Shown one piece after another: positions 9,588 to 18,347 of a stretch of 64,000 nucleotides of DNA. The DNA is from Mesorhizobium sp. C432A (lineage in GTDB: Bacteria; Pseudomonadota; Alphaproteobacteria; Rhizobiales; Rhizobiaceae), in contig NZ_CP100470.1 of assembly GCF_030323145.1 (NCBI RefSeq), forward strand, positions 5,745,001 to 5,809,000. Direction: 5' to 3'. The notes beneath the pieces were generated by a model that was not told the origin of the DNA, did not search any database, and worked only from the letters and a program-made list of their open reading frames with translations. Each line of letters opens with the position of its first letter. The first letter of the stretch is position 1. Both the position numbers and the translations under genes were made by a program.

Positions 9588-9950
9588 ATGGCTGCGAAGA
9601 GACTTCGTGTCGGCGTGCTGTTCGGCGGGCGCTCCGCCGAGCATGAGGTTTCGCTGCTTTCGGCAACCATGTCATGCGTACTCTGGATCGGCGAAATACG
9701 ACTCCGTTCCCACCTTCGTCACCCGCGAAGGCCAATGGCTGCTAAGCGATTTCAAGGACGGCGCGCTGGCGACACCGTCTGATGGGACGCAGCTTTGCCT
9801 GCCGCCGGGCGGGCATGGCGGATGCTGGCGATCCCGCCAAGGGCGCCGCATGACCTGCCTGCCATCGAATATGGTGTTCCGGTGCTGCACGCCTGCATGG
9901 CGAGGACGGCGCGGTGGCTGGTGCGCGTCGGGCGGTCATGATGCAGGGGC
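9588..9950 (+). pseudogene. Degenerate D-alanine--D-alanine ligase (ddl) fragment
   Basis: Pieces of the N-terminal domain of Ddl can be read in order but in different frames. They are RVGVLFGGRSAEHEVSLLSA from the ATG at 9588, then YDSVPTFVTREGQWLLSDF, then DLPAIEYGVPVLHA and finally HGEDGAVAGA. These match the start, middle and ATP-grasp entry of normal Ddl, so at least three frameshifts and a loss of the C-terminal two thirds have occurred. A Shine-Dalgarno-like GGTGGAG still precedes the ATG. The fragment is a relic with no expected activity. A functional ddl must lie elsewhere. It sits beside the parDE pair, suggesting a past insertion at this point. Confidence 0.8.
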
Positions 9951-9966
9951 AGATTCCTAACAGATA

Positions 9967-9995
9967 TTGTTAGATCTTGTTGGCTGCATTATAAT
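9967..9995 (+). promoter_or_regulatory. Predicted strong sigma-70-type promoter of the toxin-antitoxin pair
   Basis: TTGTTA (9967-9972), 17-bp spacer, perfect TATAAT (9990-9995). The expected start of transcription is near 10002, which is the A of the first plausible antitoxin ATG. The mRNA may therefore be leaderless, or translation may begin at the next ATG (10017). Confidence 0.65.
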
Positions 9996-10001
9996 GTGGG
10001 T

Positions 10002-10277
10002 ATGAAAAACGAACCTATGCGCACCCTCACCATATCCCTTACCGCGCAGCAGATAGCTCGCCTGCAAAGCGCTATCGAAGGTGGCGGTTATGCTTCCAAC
10101 AGCGAGATTGTCCGCGACGCCCTGCGCTTATGGGAGCAGCGCGAGGAATTGCGCACGCTCGAACTCCAGCACTTGAAGCGGGCCTATGCCGACGGGATGG
10201 GCAGCGGCAAGCCAGTGGCTGTCGACCACACCGAGTTCATTCGCAGCCTGAAGGCAGAACGCCGCGCCCGTGGCTAG
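10002..10277 (+). CDS. parD: ParD-like ribbon-helix-helix antitoxin
   Basis: Antitoxin of a type II toxin-antitoxin system, 91 aa from ATG 10002 (86 aa from ATG 10017). The N-terminus is a ribbon-helix-helix DNA-binding domain (TLTISLTAQQIARLQSAI, then SNSEIVRDALRLWEQRE). The C-terminal tail is charged and likely wraps the toxin. It binds and neutralises the ParE partner and normally represses its own promoter. Its stop overlaps the start of parE by 8 bases, so the two are translationally coupled. A near-consensus promoter lies directly upstream. Confidence 0.85.
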   Translation: MKNEPMRTLTISLTAQQIARLQSAIEGGGYASNSEIVRDALRLWEQREELRTLELQHLKRAYADGMGSGKPVAVDHTEFIRSLKAERRARG

Positions 10278-10557
10278 CCATCGGCTCACACCGCGCGCTT
10301 CGCAGGATTTGCGAGACATCTGGCACACCATCGCCGCCGACAATGAAAAGGCAGCAGACAGACTGTTGATGCGCATTTTCGAAAGACTGGAGCTGGCGGC
10401 GCAGCACCCCAAGATGGGCAGCGCACGGCCCGAGTTAAGCGCAACGGCCCGCGTGCTCGTCGAAGACCGCTATATCATCATCTACGAGCCGCAGCCCGAT
10501 GGTGTTATCGCTGTGGCGATTGTCCCCGGGATGCGCGATCCAGACCATTGGTTGTAG
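10270..10557 (+). CDS. parE: ParE/RelE-superfamily toxin
   Basis: Toxin of 95 aa starting at GTG 10270 inside the end of parD. Family features are the N-terminal LTPRASQDLRDIWHTIA helix, the central HPKMGSARPEL segment, and the C-terminal strand pair RYIIIYEP followed by an Arg-Asp-containing end (GMRDPDHWL). ParE members poison DNA gyrase whereas RelE members cleave mRNA. The antitoxin type and the overall sequence favour ParE. The pair stands between a ddl relic and the end of the ABC transporter operon, a typical position for an acquired addiction module. Confidence 0.85.
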   Translation: MASHRLTPRASQDLRDIWHTIAADNEKAADRLLMRIFERLELAAQHPKMGSARPELSATARVLVEDRYIIIYEPQPDGVIAVAIVPGMRDPDHWL

Positions 10558-10581
10558 GCCGGCAGGCTTACCATCAATATG

Positions 10582-10602
10582 AAAAGAGCGGCCCATAGCC
10601 GC
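10582..10602 (-). terminator. Rho-independent terminator of the sugar ABC operon
   Basis: On the minus strand, GCGGC-TATGG-GCCGC is followed by TCTTTT. It lies 27 bases past the stop of the substrate-binding protein gene, in the convergent gap with parE. Confidence 0.6.
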
Positions 10603-10628
10603 CCTTCGCATCTATCAGACGACCGATC

Positions 10629-11681
10629 CTACTTCGCGTTCGGGTTCGGCATCCAGGCCGGCATGGCGACATCGGCATGGGCGAATTGCGGCAGCTTGGC
10701 CGACAGGTCCTCCATGTTCTTGATGTCCTTGTCGATCAGGTCCTTCTGGGTGATCAGCGTCGGCGGCACGACGACGTTGTGGCCGGGATCTTCACCGGCG
10801 AGCAGCTGCGCCAGCGCGCGCACCGAGACCTGGCCGACGACGGCAGGGTTGGTGGCGGCGGTGGCGGCCCAGGCGCTGTCGGTCTCGCGCATGGCCGCGA
10901 TGTCCGAGGTAGAGATGTCGGCGGAGTAGATCTTGATCTTCTTGTTCAGCCCCGCCTCGTCGACGGCGATCTTCACACCCTTGGCGAACTCGTCATAGGG
11001 CGCGAACATCACATTGATGTCGGGATGCGCCTGCAGCACCGAGCGCGCCTGGTTGGCGACCGAGTTGGCGATCGGGTTGTCGAGCGTGCCGAACATCGCG
11101 ACTTCCTTGATGCCGGCATGTTTCTTCTTCACGTCGACCCAGGTCTCGTTGCGGCGGTCGAGCGGCGCGATGCCAGCGACATAGACATAGCCGGCGTTCC
11201 AGCTCTCGCCATTGTCCTTGACCGCCTGCTCGAGCGCCAGGCGCGCAAGGTCCTTGTCGGACTGTTCGATCTGCGGGATCTTGGGGTTTTCGACATTGAC
11301 GTCGAAGGCGACGACCTTGATGCCGGCATCGACCGCGCGCTGGGCGGCGTCCTTCATCGATTCCGTCAGGCCGTGCTGGATGATGATGCCCTGCACGCCG
11401 AGTGCGATGGCCTGGTCGACCATGTCGGATTGAAGGGCGGCGTCCTGGCGGCTGTCGAGCACGCGCAGATCGATGCCGAGCGCCTTGGACTGGGACTCGA
11501 CGCCCGAGAGATAGGCCTGGAAGAAATCGCCGGTCGAGAGATAGCGCACCAGCGCGATCTTGACGCCGGGCTTGTCGAACGGCGCCGGCTTGTCGGCGGC
11601 AAAGGCCGGGACCTGCATCAGCATTGTTGCGCCGGCCAATCCGAGCGCGACCTTCCCCAAAAGTCGTCTTGTGATGTTCAC
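10629..11681 (-). CDS. Ribose-type ABC transporter, periplasmic sugar-binding protein
   Basis: Captures a sugar in the periplasm for the adjacent importer; 350 aa from a GTG at 11681 with GGAGG eight bases upstream (an ATG reading at 11768 would overlap the permease gene). The N-terminus is a Sec signal (RRLLGKVALGLAGATMLMQ, cleavage after AFA). The mature part has the two-lobe periplasmic-binding fold of the RbsB class (KIALVRYLSTGDFFQAYLSG, IIIQHGLTESMKDAAQRAV, KVVAFDVNV). It is last in the ATPase-permease-binding-protein operon. Context with mtnK/mtnA suggests 5-methylthioribose or 5-deoxyribose rather than ribose, but this is inference. Confidence 0.88.
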   Translation of the reverse strand: MNITRRLLGKVALGLAGATMLMQVPAFAADKPAPFDKPGVKIALVRYLSTGDFFQAYLSGVESQSKALGIDLRVLDSRQDAALQSDMVDQAIALGVQGIIIQHGLTESMKDAAQRAVDAGIKVVAFDVNVENPKIPQIEQSDKDLARLALEQAVKDNGESWNAGYVYVAGIAPLDRRNETWVDVKKKHAGIKEVAMFGTLDNPIANSVANQARSVLQAHPDINVMFAPYDEFAKGVKIAVDEAGLNKKIKIYSADISTSDIAAMRETDSAWAATAATNPAVVGQVSVRALAQLLAGEDPGHNVVVPPTLITQKDLIDKDIKNMEDLSAKLPQFAHADVAMPAWMPNPNAK

Positions 11682-11727
11682 GTTCTTTCCTCCGTTTGTT
11701 GAACCCAAAACTGTCCCGGCAGCCATT

Positions 11728-12723
11728 CTATCTCCTGCCCCGGCCGGAAAGGGCGAAGGTAAAGACAAGGGCGACGACGAGAACCACGCCCTTGACGAAA
11801 TCCTGCGTGTAGTAAGGCGCGTTCATCATCGTCAGGCCTTGCAGCAGGATGCCGACGAACAGCGCGCCGATGGCGGTGCCGAAGGCGTTCGGCTTGGCGG
11901 CGCCGAGCACCGCGTAGCCGATCAGCGCCGCGGCAACCGCATCGAGCAGCAGATTATTACCCGACGCGATGTCACCGCGTCCAAGCCGTGCGGCCAGCAA
12001 AATCCCGCCGATCGAGGCAAAAACTCCTGAAATGACGTAGGCCCAGATCTTGTATGCCTTGACAGGCGCGCCGGCGAGTTCGGCGGCCCGTTCATTGCTG
12101 CCCACGGCATACATCATGCGGCCGAAGCGTGTGTATTCGAGGAAGAACCAGATCAGCACGGCGAGCACGATCAGCACGACCACCGAGACCGGAATGAGGT
12201 TCGGGATGAAGAAGTCGAAGCGGTGGCGGCCGAGCGCCAGGAAGGCGTCGGAGAATTTGCCGTTGGCGACCGAGCCGTCCGGCATTGTCATACCGGTGGC
12301 GATGGAGCGTCCTTCAGTCGGGATGCGCTGCAAGCCGACGAGCAGGAACATCATGCCGAGCGTCGCCAGCAGATCGGGCACGCGCATATAGACGATCAGC
12401 CAGCCATTGATGAGGCCGACAAGGGCGCCGATGAGCAGGCAGATGAGGACAGCGACGACAACGTTCTGCTCCAGCACCACCATGACATAGGCAGCCGCCA
12501 TCATGGCCGATGTGGCGACCGAGCCGATCGAGAGATCGAAGCCGCCGACAACCAGTGTGGCGGTGACGCCCAGCGCCAGCACGCCGGTGATGGCGACCGA
12601 CTGGAAAATGAAGACGGCACTTTGCGGCGAGACGAACCCGTCGGCGGCGATGGCGAAATACGCGATCAGCCCGAACAGAAGCACGATGAACCCGTAGCGG
12701 ATAGCGTAATCGCGCAGCGTCAT
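11728..12723 (-). CDS. Ribose-type ABC transporter permease (RbsC family)
   Basis: Inner-membrane channel subunit, 331 aa, of the BPD_transp_2 family. It has eight to ten hydrophobic segments, beginning with FIVLLFGLIAYFAIAADGF and including GVTATLVVGGFDLSIGSVA, the hallmark of RbsC-type permeases, and VGSNERAAELAGAPVKAYKI, the cytoplasmic loop that contacts the ATPase. It lies between the ATPase gene (74 bp upstream) and the binding-protein gene on the same strand. A single permease gene implies a homodimeric channel, usual for this subclass. Confidence 0.92.
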   Translation of the reverse strand: MTLRDYAIRYGFIVLLFGLIAYFAIAADGFVSPQSAVFIFQSVAITGVLALGVTATLVVGGFDLSIGSVATSAMMAAAYVMVVLEQNVVVAVLICLLIGALVGLINGWLIVYMRVPDLLATLGMMFLLVGLQRIPTEGRSIATGMTMPDGSVANGKFSDAFLALGRHRFDFFIPNLIPVSVVVLIVLAVLIWFFLEYTRFGRMMYAVGSNERAAELAGAPVKAYKIWAYVISGVFASIGGILLAARLGRGDIASGNNLLLDAVAAALIGYAVLGAAKPNAFGTAIGALFVGILLQGLTMMNAPYYTQDFVKGVVLVVALVFTFALSGRGRR

Positions 12724-12797
12724 TCAGCGCCCGCCGTCAATACCCAACTCAAACCCGTGCACTCCATTCCAACCCTCAGTTCTTCAATCATCGTGGC

Positions 12798-14309
12798 TCA
12801 GGCCGCACTGTGCAACGGCCCGCCCGCGACTTCGGCCAGCAGACGGTCGAGATCGACATCGGCGTTGCGGTGTTCGCCGACGATGGTCTGCTCGGACATC
12901 ACCAATATGCGATCGGCCGTCTCCAGTGCCTCGTCGAGTTCGGTGACGAACAGCAGCGTGGCGCGGCCATTGGCGCTGGCCCTCAGCTTGGCGGCGATGT
13001 CGCGCCTGGCGGAGATATCGACGCCCTGGAACGGTTCGTCGAGAATGAACAATCGGGCGTCCTGCGCCATCCAGCGGGCCACCATCACCTTCTGCTGGTT
13101 GCCGCCCGACAGAGTGGTCATCTCGTCCTTCTCCGAGCGGCAGACGATGCCGAGATCCTCGATCTGCCGGCGGGCAATAGTGCGTTCAAGGCCGCGTTTG
13201 AGAACTGAAAAGCGCGACATGCGCTTGTGGAAGGGCAGGCTGATGTTTTCCTGGATGTTGAAGCCGCCGACGATGCCGTTTTCGCCACGGTCCTTGGCGA
13301 CCAGAAACACGCCGGCGGCGATGGCTTCGCCGGTCGACGCGGGCGCATAGGGCTTGCCATATAAAGTCATCGTGCCGGACAGCGGCTTGCGCAGGCCGAA
13401 CAGCGTCTCGGCGAGCGCTGTCTTGCCGACGCCGACGAGGCCGGTGATGGCAACGACCTCGCCGTCGCCGAGCGTCAGCGAGAATGGCCGGGCACCAGGG
13501 GCGATGCGCAAGGAATCGACGGTCAGGATCGGCTTGGCAGAACTCCTGGCTTCGATGCGGTCAAGATGGATCTTGCGGCCGAGCATGGCGTTAACGGCAC
13601 CCTCATAGTCGAGAGGCTTGCTGTCGAAGACGCCTGAGATGACGCCATCGCGCATCGAGACGATGCGGTCGGCCAGCCGCCTGATATCCGACATGCGATG
13701 CGAGATGTAGAGGATGGCGACGCCCTGCTCGCGCAAGCGGTCGAGCAGCGCAAACAACCGGTCGGCCTCGGCGCTGGACAGCGACGAGGTCGGCTCGTCG
13801 AGGATCAGCACTTTCGGCTGGTGCGCCATGGCGCGCGCGATGGCCACCATCTGGCGATCGGCCAGCGACAGGTCGCTGATGCGGGCCTTGAGGTCGATGG
13901 CGAGCCCCATGCGGTCGGCCACCGCTTTGGCTTCGCGGCGCACCCGGCCGGGGTTGAACAGCAGCGGCGCGCCCTTGCCGGTCAACCGGTCGAGCGTCAG
14001 ATTGGTGGCGACATCGAGATCGGCGACGACGCCGTCATTGATGTTTTGGTGCACGGTAACGACACCGGCGCGGATCGCCTCTGCCGGCGTGTTCGGCGCA
14101 AAGTTGCCGCCAGCGAGGTGCATGATGCCGCCGTCATGGTCGTAGACGCCGCTGATGATCTTGACGAGGGTGGACTTGCCGGCGCCGTTGGCGCCCATCA
14201 GCACGGTGATCTCACCGGCATGCAGTTCGAGCGAGACGCCGCCAAGCACCTCGATATGGCCGAAGGATTTCCTCAGCCCGTCCACGCGGAACACGGCATC
14301 ATTGCCCAT
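12798..14309 (-). CDS. Ribose-type ABC transporter, duplicated ATP-binding protein (RbsA/MglA family)
   Basis: Energy-coupling subunit of 503 aa with two fused nucleotide-binding domains. The first has Walker A GANGAGKST, signature LSLADRQM and Walker B VLILDEPTSSLS. The second has a less canonical Walker A (GLVGVGKT), LSGGNQQKV and LFILDEPFQGVD. Degeneracy of one site is usual in this family. The ATG at 14309 is chosen because GGGAGGA precedes it; a further in-frame ATG at 14369 would run through the operator palindrome. First gene of the importer operon, transcribed divergently from mtnK. Confidence 0.92.
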   Translation of the reverse strand: MGNDAVFRVDGLRKSFGHIEVLGGVSLELHAGEITVLMGANGAGKSTLVKIISGVYDHDGGIMHLAGGNFAPNTPAEAIRAGVVTVHQNINDGVVADLDVATNLTLDRLTGKGAPLLFNPGRVRREAKAVADRMGLAIDLKARISDLSLADRQMVAIARAMAHQPKVLILDEPTSSLSSAEADRLFALLDRLREQGVAILYISHRMSDIRRLADRIVSMRDGVISGVFDSKPLDYEGAVNAMLGRKIHLDRIEARSSAKPILTVDSLRIAPGARPFSLTLGDGEVVAITGLVGVGKTALAETLFGLRKPLSGTMTLYGKPYAPASTGEAIAAGVFLVAKDRGENGIVGGFNIQENISLPFHKRMSRFSVLKRGLERTIARRQIEDLGIVCRSEKDEMTTLSGGNQQKVMVARWMAQDARLFILDEPFQGVDISARRDIAAKLRASANGRATLLFVTELDEALETADRILVMSEQTIVGEHRNADVDLDRLLAEVAGGPLHSAA

Positions 14310-14328
14310 TCGTTCCTCCCTGACGATG

Positions 14329-14357
14329 ACGCTATGGGCTACGTCATCAATTGTCAA
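14329..14357 (-). promoter_or_regulatory. Predicted promoter of the sugar ABC operon
   Basis: On the minus strand, TTGACA (14357-14352), 17-bp spacer, TAGCGT (14334-14329). The -35 box lies inside the left arm of the 25-bp palindrome. Confidence 0.5.
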
Positions 14358-14372
14358 CTCGATTGACAATTG
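14348..14372. promoter_or_regulatory. Palindromic operator between the importer operon and mtnK
   Basis: Perfect inverted repeat CAATTGTCAA-N5-TTGACAATTG. Each arm contains a consensus TTGACA pointing outward, so the two divergent promoters and the palindrome are the same DNA. A regulator bound here would occlude both -35 boxes. The SorC-type protein encoded at 6253-7224 is the best candidate, by context only. Confidence 0.7.
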
Positions 14373-14391
14373 CCAGTCAGCTTCCTAGCTT
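14363..14391 (+). promoter_or_regulatory. Predicted promoter of mtnKA
   Basis: TTGACA (14363-14368) in the right arm of the palindrome, 17-bp spacer, TAGCTT (14386-14391). This is the mirror image of the divergent promoter and 55 bases upstream of the mtnK ATG. Confidence 0.5.
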
Positions 14392-14446
14392 GGCCTCACC
14401 GCCATCGCTCCACTATGATTGGAGCGAGCAAGCGGGAGGGTGAGGA

Positions 14447-15715
14447 ATGACTGCGAAATTGCCGTTTGAAGCACTGTCGGTGGAGACGCTTGCAACGCGC
14501 CTCGGTACGAACGAAGCGCTGTGCGCCAAAATCGGCAAGGGCCCTTGGAAGGTGCGCGAGGTCGGCGACGGCAATCTGAACCTCGTCTTCATCGTCGAAG
14601 GCGGCTCGGGTGCGGCCGTGGTCAAGCAGGCCCTGCCCTATGTTCGCCTCGTCGGCGACAGCTGGCCGTTGCCGCTCAAACGCTCCTTCTTCGAGTATCA
14701 CGCGCTGACGCGGCAAGAGGCGCGCGCGCCGGGCTCGGTGCCGGCGATCCTCCATTTCGACGAAGCCCAGGCGCTGATCATCATGGAATATCTGGCGCCG
14801 CCGCACATCATCCTGCGCCGTGCCCTGATCGACGGCCGCGAGTTGCCAAATATCGCCCGCGACATCGGCCTGTTCATGGCCCGCACTTTGTTCCGCGGCT
14901 CTGATCTCTCCATGCCCACCAAGGACCGCAAGGCCGACCTGGCGCTGTTTGCCGACAATGTCGAGCTCTGCGGCATCACCGAAGACCTGGTGTTTTCCGA
15001 CCCATATTTCGATGCCAAGCTGAACCGGCACACCTCGCCGCAGCTCGACGGCCTGGTTGCCGAACTGCGCGCCGACCGCGACCTCAAGGTCGAAGCGCAG
15101 CGGCTGAAGCATATCTTCGCCGCCAACGCCGAGACGCTGCTGCATGGCGACCTGCATTCGGGCTCGATCATGGTCACCGACACCGAGACGCGGATGATCG
15201 ATCCGGAGTTCGCCTTCTACGGTCCGATGGCCTTCGATGTAGGCATGCTGCTCGCCAATTTCTGGATGTCCTACTTCTCGCAGCGCGGCCATGAACACAA
15301 GGGCAAGCGTGACGCCATGCGTGCCTATCTGCTCGGGGTGACCAACGACACCTGGACGGTGTTCCGCGCCGAGTTCTCGCATCTATGGCGCACCGAGCGC
15401 ACCGGCATGCTTTACCAGAAGAGCCTGTTCGAGGATCAGGGCGACATTCTCGCCTCGGAGCAGGCGCTCGACCATGTGCTGCACCAGATCTGGACCGACC
15501 TGCTCGGCTTTGCCGGCATCGAGGTGCACCGGCGCATCCTCGGCCTCGCCCACAATGCCGATTTCGAGACCATTGAAGACGAGGATCTGCGAGCCTCCTG
15601 CGAGGCCAAGGCGCTGAAATTCGGCCGTCACATCGCCGTCAACCGGCGCCAGATTCACGGCATGGACGAGGTCAATAATCTGGCCGCTTTGATCGAACGG
15701 GAGAGCAGGATTTGA
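14447..15715 (+). CDS. mtnK: 5-methylthioribose kinase
   Basis: Phosphorylates 5-methylthioribose (possibly also 5-deoxyribose) at C1 using ATP; 422 aa, normal length. Kinase signatures are the glycine loop GDGNLNLVF (about residues 42-50), VKQALPYVR with the ATP-binding Lys, the catalytic loop HGDLHSGSI (about 232-240), and the DPEFAFYGP motif whose Asp and Glu are characteristic of MtnK. GGGAGGGTGAGG precedes the ATG. It overlaps mtnA by four bases and is divergent from a sugar importer, so the operon probably handles imported substrate as well as that made from methylthioadenosine. Confidence 0.93.
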   Translation: MTAKLPFEALSVETLATRLGTNEALCAKIGKGPWKVREVGDGNLNLVFIVEGGSGAAVVKQALPYVRLVGDSWPLPLKRSFFEYHALTRQEARAPGSVPAILHFDEAQALIIMEYLAPPHIILRRALIDGRELPNIARDIGLFMARTLFRGSDLSMPTKDRKADLALFADNVELCGITEDLVFSDPYFDAKLNRHTSPQLDGLVAELRADRDLKVEAQRLKHIFAANAETLLHGDLHSGSIMVTDTETRMIDPEFAFYGPMAFDVGMLLANFWMSYFSQRGHEHKGKRDAMRAYLLGVTNDTWTVFRAEFSHLWRTERTGMLYQKSLFEDQGDILASEQALDHVLHQIWTDLLGFAGIEVHRRILGLAHNADFETIEDEDLRASCEAKALKFGRHIAVNRRQIHGMDEVNNLAALIERESRI

Positions 15716-16806
15716 ACGTCGGCGAGCGCCACTACCGCACCATCTGGCTGAGCGACGACCAGCGTTCGGTCGAGATCATCGACCAGCGCTGGCTGCCGCA
15801 CGAGTTCCGGGTCGAGACGATCGGGAGCGTTGCCGGCATCGCCACCGCGATCCGTGACATGTGGGTTCGTGGCGCGCCGCTGATCGGCGTCACCGCGGCC
15901 TACGGCGTCGCCATCCAGATGGCGGACGATCCGTCTGACGAAGCGCTCGACGCGGTCTGGGAGACGCTGCACAAGACGCGGCCGACTGCGATCAATCTAC
16001 GCTGGGCGCTGGACGAGATGCGGCGGTTCCTAAGGCCGATCGTATTGGGACAGCGCGCGGAGGCGGCCTATAAGCGCGCTGCCGAAATCGCCGACGAGGA
16101 TGTCGATCTCAATCGCGCCATCGGCGAGAACGGGCTTGCCATCATCAAGGAGATCGCGGCACGCAAGAAGCCGGGCGAGCCGGTCAACATCCTCACCCAT
16201 TGCAACGCCGGTTGGCTGGCGACGGTCGATTACGGCACCGCCACGTCGCCGATCTATCTCGCCGTCGAGGCCGGCATTCCGGTCCATGTCTATGTCGACG
16301 AGACGCGCCCGCGCAACCAGGGCGCCCAGCTGACCGCCTGGGAGATGGCCGGCCACGGCGTGCCGCACACGCTGATCGTCGACAATGCCGGCGGCCATCT
16401 GATGCAGCGTGGCGCGGTCGACATGGTGATCGTGGGCACCGACCGCACCACGGCCAATGGCGACGTCTGCAACAAGATCGGCACCTATCTCAAGGCGCTC
16501 GCCGCCTCCGATAATGAGGTGCCCTTCTACGTCGCTCTGCCCTCGCCGACCATCGACTGGACGGTGGGTGATGGCCTCACCGAAATCCCGATCGAGGAAC
16601 GCTCCGGTGACGAGGTGTCGCTGGTCTGGGGCAAGACGGCGGACGGCAAGATCGCGCAGGTTCGGGTTTCGCCCGAAGCGACGCCGGCGGCCAATCCGGC
16701 GTTCGATGTGACGCCGGCACGGCTGGTGACGGGGCTGATCACCGAGCGCGGTGTGGCCAAGGCTTCGCGCGAAGGGTTGAAGGCGATGTTCCCCGAACGC
16801 GGATAA
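15712..16806 (+). CDS. mtnA: S-methyl-5-thioribose-1-phosphate isomerase
   Basis: Converts methylthioribose-1-P (aldose) to methylthioribulose-1-P; 364 aa, eIF2B-related fold. It starts at TTG 15712 within the mtnK stop (TTGA overlap), with AGGA just upstream. Conserved parts are [31 protein letters not shown] with the catalytic Cys near residue 164, [18 protein letters not shown], and [19 protein letters not shown] with the catalytic Asp near residue 244. Both active-site residues are present. Relatives act on 5-deoxyribose-1-P as well. No mtnB, mtnC or mtnD gene of the classical methionine salvage pathway follows, so the product probably goes to an aldolase. Confidence 0.93.
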   Translation: MNVGERHYRTIWLSDDQRSVEIIDQRWLPHEFRVETIGSVAGIATAIRDMWVRGAPLIGVTAAYGVAIQMADDPSDEALDAVWETLHKTRPTAINLRWALDEMRRFLRPIVLGQRAEAAYKRAAEIADEDVDLNRAIGENGLAIIKEIAARKKPGEPVNILTHCNAGWLATVDYGTATSPIYLAVEAGIPVHVYVDETRPRNQGAQLTAWEMAGHGVPHTLIVDNAGGHLMQRGAVDMVIVGTDRTTANGDVCNKIGTYLKALAASDNEVPFYVALPSPTIDWTVGDGLTEIPIEERSGDEVSLVWGKTADGKIAQVRVSPEATPAANPAFDVTPARLVTGLITERGVAKASREGLKAMFPERG

Positions 16807-16958
16807 TCTCCCCCCTTGAGGGGGAGATGTCGCCAAAGGCGACAGAGGGGGTCGGCGCGTCCTGACGCGACCTCCCAGCACCGACAGATGATGCTAGCGC
16901 TCCAGTCGAACCGACCCCCTCTGGCCTGCCGGCCATCTCCCCCTCAATGGGGGAGATT
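16805..16958. repeat. RIME-like intergenic palindromic element
   Basis: About 154 bp beginning at the mtnA stop codon. Its ends are AATCTCCCCC... and ...GGGGGAGATT, and each end itself contains a CTCCCC/GGGGAG hairpin. Internal matching segments (gaggggg-type and gaccccctc) also pair. This organisation matches the rhizobial intergenic mosaic elements found in many copies in Rhizobiales genomes. It fills most of the 316-bp gap before the next gene; nothing else is seen in that gap apart from the GGGAGA ribosome site before 17123. Confidence 0.7.
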
Positions 16959-17122
16959 AGCGCCTCACCGGCTGGCTACCGGATTTCAGCCCTGCAACAA
17001 GAATTGCGGCCTCGATGGCCGCTGACGGTTGCGGTTCTGGCGAAATCCGGCCAGAAGCATCTAGGCCGGCAATCGGCCGGCCCGCGACGTTGCGCTTGAA
17101 ACCAGATACGGGAGACTATTGG

Positions 17123-18187
17123 GTGGCTCGCATAACACTGAGACAATTGCTCGATCACGCCGCCGAGTACGGCTACGGCGTACCCGCTTTCAACATGAAC
17201 AATATGGAACAGGGCCTCGCCATCATGGAGGCGGCCGAGGAGACCAAGTCGCCGGTCATCCTGCAGGCAAGCCGCGGCGCCCGCGCCTACGCCAATGATG
17301 TGGTGCTGGCCAAGCTGATCGACGCGCTGGTCGAAATCCACCCCGACATCCCGGTCTGCATGCATCTCGACCATGGCAACAACGAAGCCACCTGCGTCAC
17401 CGCCATCCAGTACGGCTTCACCTCGGTGATGATGGACGGCTCGCTGAAAGAGGACGGCAAGACGCCGGCCGACTATGCCTACAATTCCGGAATCACCCGG
17501 CGCGTCGTCGACATGGCGCATTGGGGCGGCGTGTCGGTGGAAGGCGAGATCGGTGTGCTCGGTTCGCTTGAGAGCGGCGGCGGCGAGCAGGAAGACGGCC
17601 ACGGCGTCGAAGGCGCCATCAGCCACGACCAGCTCTTGACCGACCCAGTGCAGGCGGTCGAATTCGTCAAGGACACCCATGTCGATGCGCTGGCTGTCGC
17701 CATGGGCACCAGCCACGGCGCCTACAAATTCTCGCGCAAGCCGGACGGCGCGGTGCTGGCGATGAACGTCATCGAGGAAATCCACCGCCGCCTGCCCAAC
17801 ATGCATCTGGTGATGCACGGCTCGTCCTCAGTGCCCGAGGACCTGCAGGAAATCATCAATAGATATGGCGGCCAGATGAAGCCGACCTGGGGCGTGCCGG
17901 TGGAAGAGATCCAGCGCGGCATCAAGCACGGCGTGCGCAAGATCAACATCGACACCGACAACCGCATGGCGCTGACCGGCGCCATCCGCAAGGTGCTTAC
18001 CGAAAACCCGTCGGAGTTCGATCCGCGCAAATATTTGACGCCGGCCATGGCTGCGATGCGCAAGCTGTGCAAGGAGCGCTTCGAGCAGTTCGGCACCGCC
18101 GGCAACGCGCAGAAGATCAAGCCGCTGCCGGTGGCCGAGATGGCCAAGCGCTACAAGTCGGGGAGCCTTGATCCGAAGTTTGGGTGA
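17123..18187 (+). CDS. fba: Class II fructose-bisphosphate aldolase (Calvin-cycle subtype)
   Basis: Zinc-dependent aldolase joining or splitting DHAP and glyceraldehyde-3-P; 354 aa from a GTG at 17123 preceded by GGGAGA. Family segments are [28 protein letters not shown] with catalytic Asp and zinc His, [13 protein letters not shown] with a metal-binding Glu, [10 protein letters not shown], and [10 protein letters not shown]. The sequence and length match the CbbA/FbaA subtype seen in alphaproteobacteria. Its place after mtnKA suggests it channels DHAP made by the upstream pathway into hexose phosphates, although a general glycolytic or gluconeogenic role is equally possible. Confidence 0.92.
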   Translation: MARITLRQLLDHAAEYGYGVPAFNMNNMEQGLAIMEAAEETKSPVILQASRGARAYANDVVLAKLIDALVEIHPDIPVCMHLDHGNNEATCVTAIQYGFTSVMMDGSLKEDGKTPADYAYNSGITRRVVDMAHWGGVSVEGEIGVLGSLESGGGEQEDGHGVEGAISHDQLLTDPVQAVEFVKDTHVDALAVAMGTSHGAYKFSRKPDGAVLAMNVIEEIHRRLPNMHLVMHGSSSVPEDLQEIINRYGGQMKPTWGVPVEEIQRGIKHGVRKINIDTDNRMALTGAIRKVLTENPSEFDPRKYLTPAMAAMRKLCKERFEQFGTAGNAQKIKPLPVAEMAKRYKSGSLDPKFG

Positions 18188-18200
18188 AGTCCCCTGGCGC

Positions 18201-18234
18201 CTCTTCCTTCTCCCTTGTGGGGAAGAAAGAAGAG
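18201..18234. repeat. Imperfect hairpin after the fba gene
   Basis: CTCTTC...GAAGAG outer arms with an inner TCCC-TTGT-GGGG stem, 14 bases past the stop. No clear U-run. The inner motif is common in rhizobial intergenic repeats. Confidence 0.45.
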
Positions 18235-18244
18235 CTATTGACAT

Positions 18245-18275
18245 AAAAAAGGCCGGGCGCGAAAGCGGCCCGGCC
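18245..18275 (-). terminator. Rho-independent terminator of the metQNI/oxygenase operon
   Basis: GC-rich stem (arms 18251-18258 and 18268-18275) followed on the minus strand by six U residues (18250-18245). It lies about 72 bases past the oxygenase stop codon. Confidence 0.8.
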
Positions 18276-18347
18276 AAAAGAAGGTCAAGAACCTTCAGAG
18301 GGGAACACCGCTCGGTGGAATGGGAGGAAACCGCCGAACGATAATTC

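Noticed and set aside
16805..16958. CRISPR-like or attachment-site interpretation of the palindrome after mtnA
   Set aside because: There is only one imperfect palindrome and no regularly spaced repeats. The organisation matches RIME-type intergenic elements.
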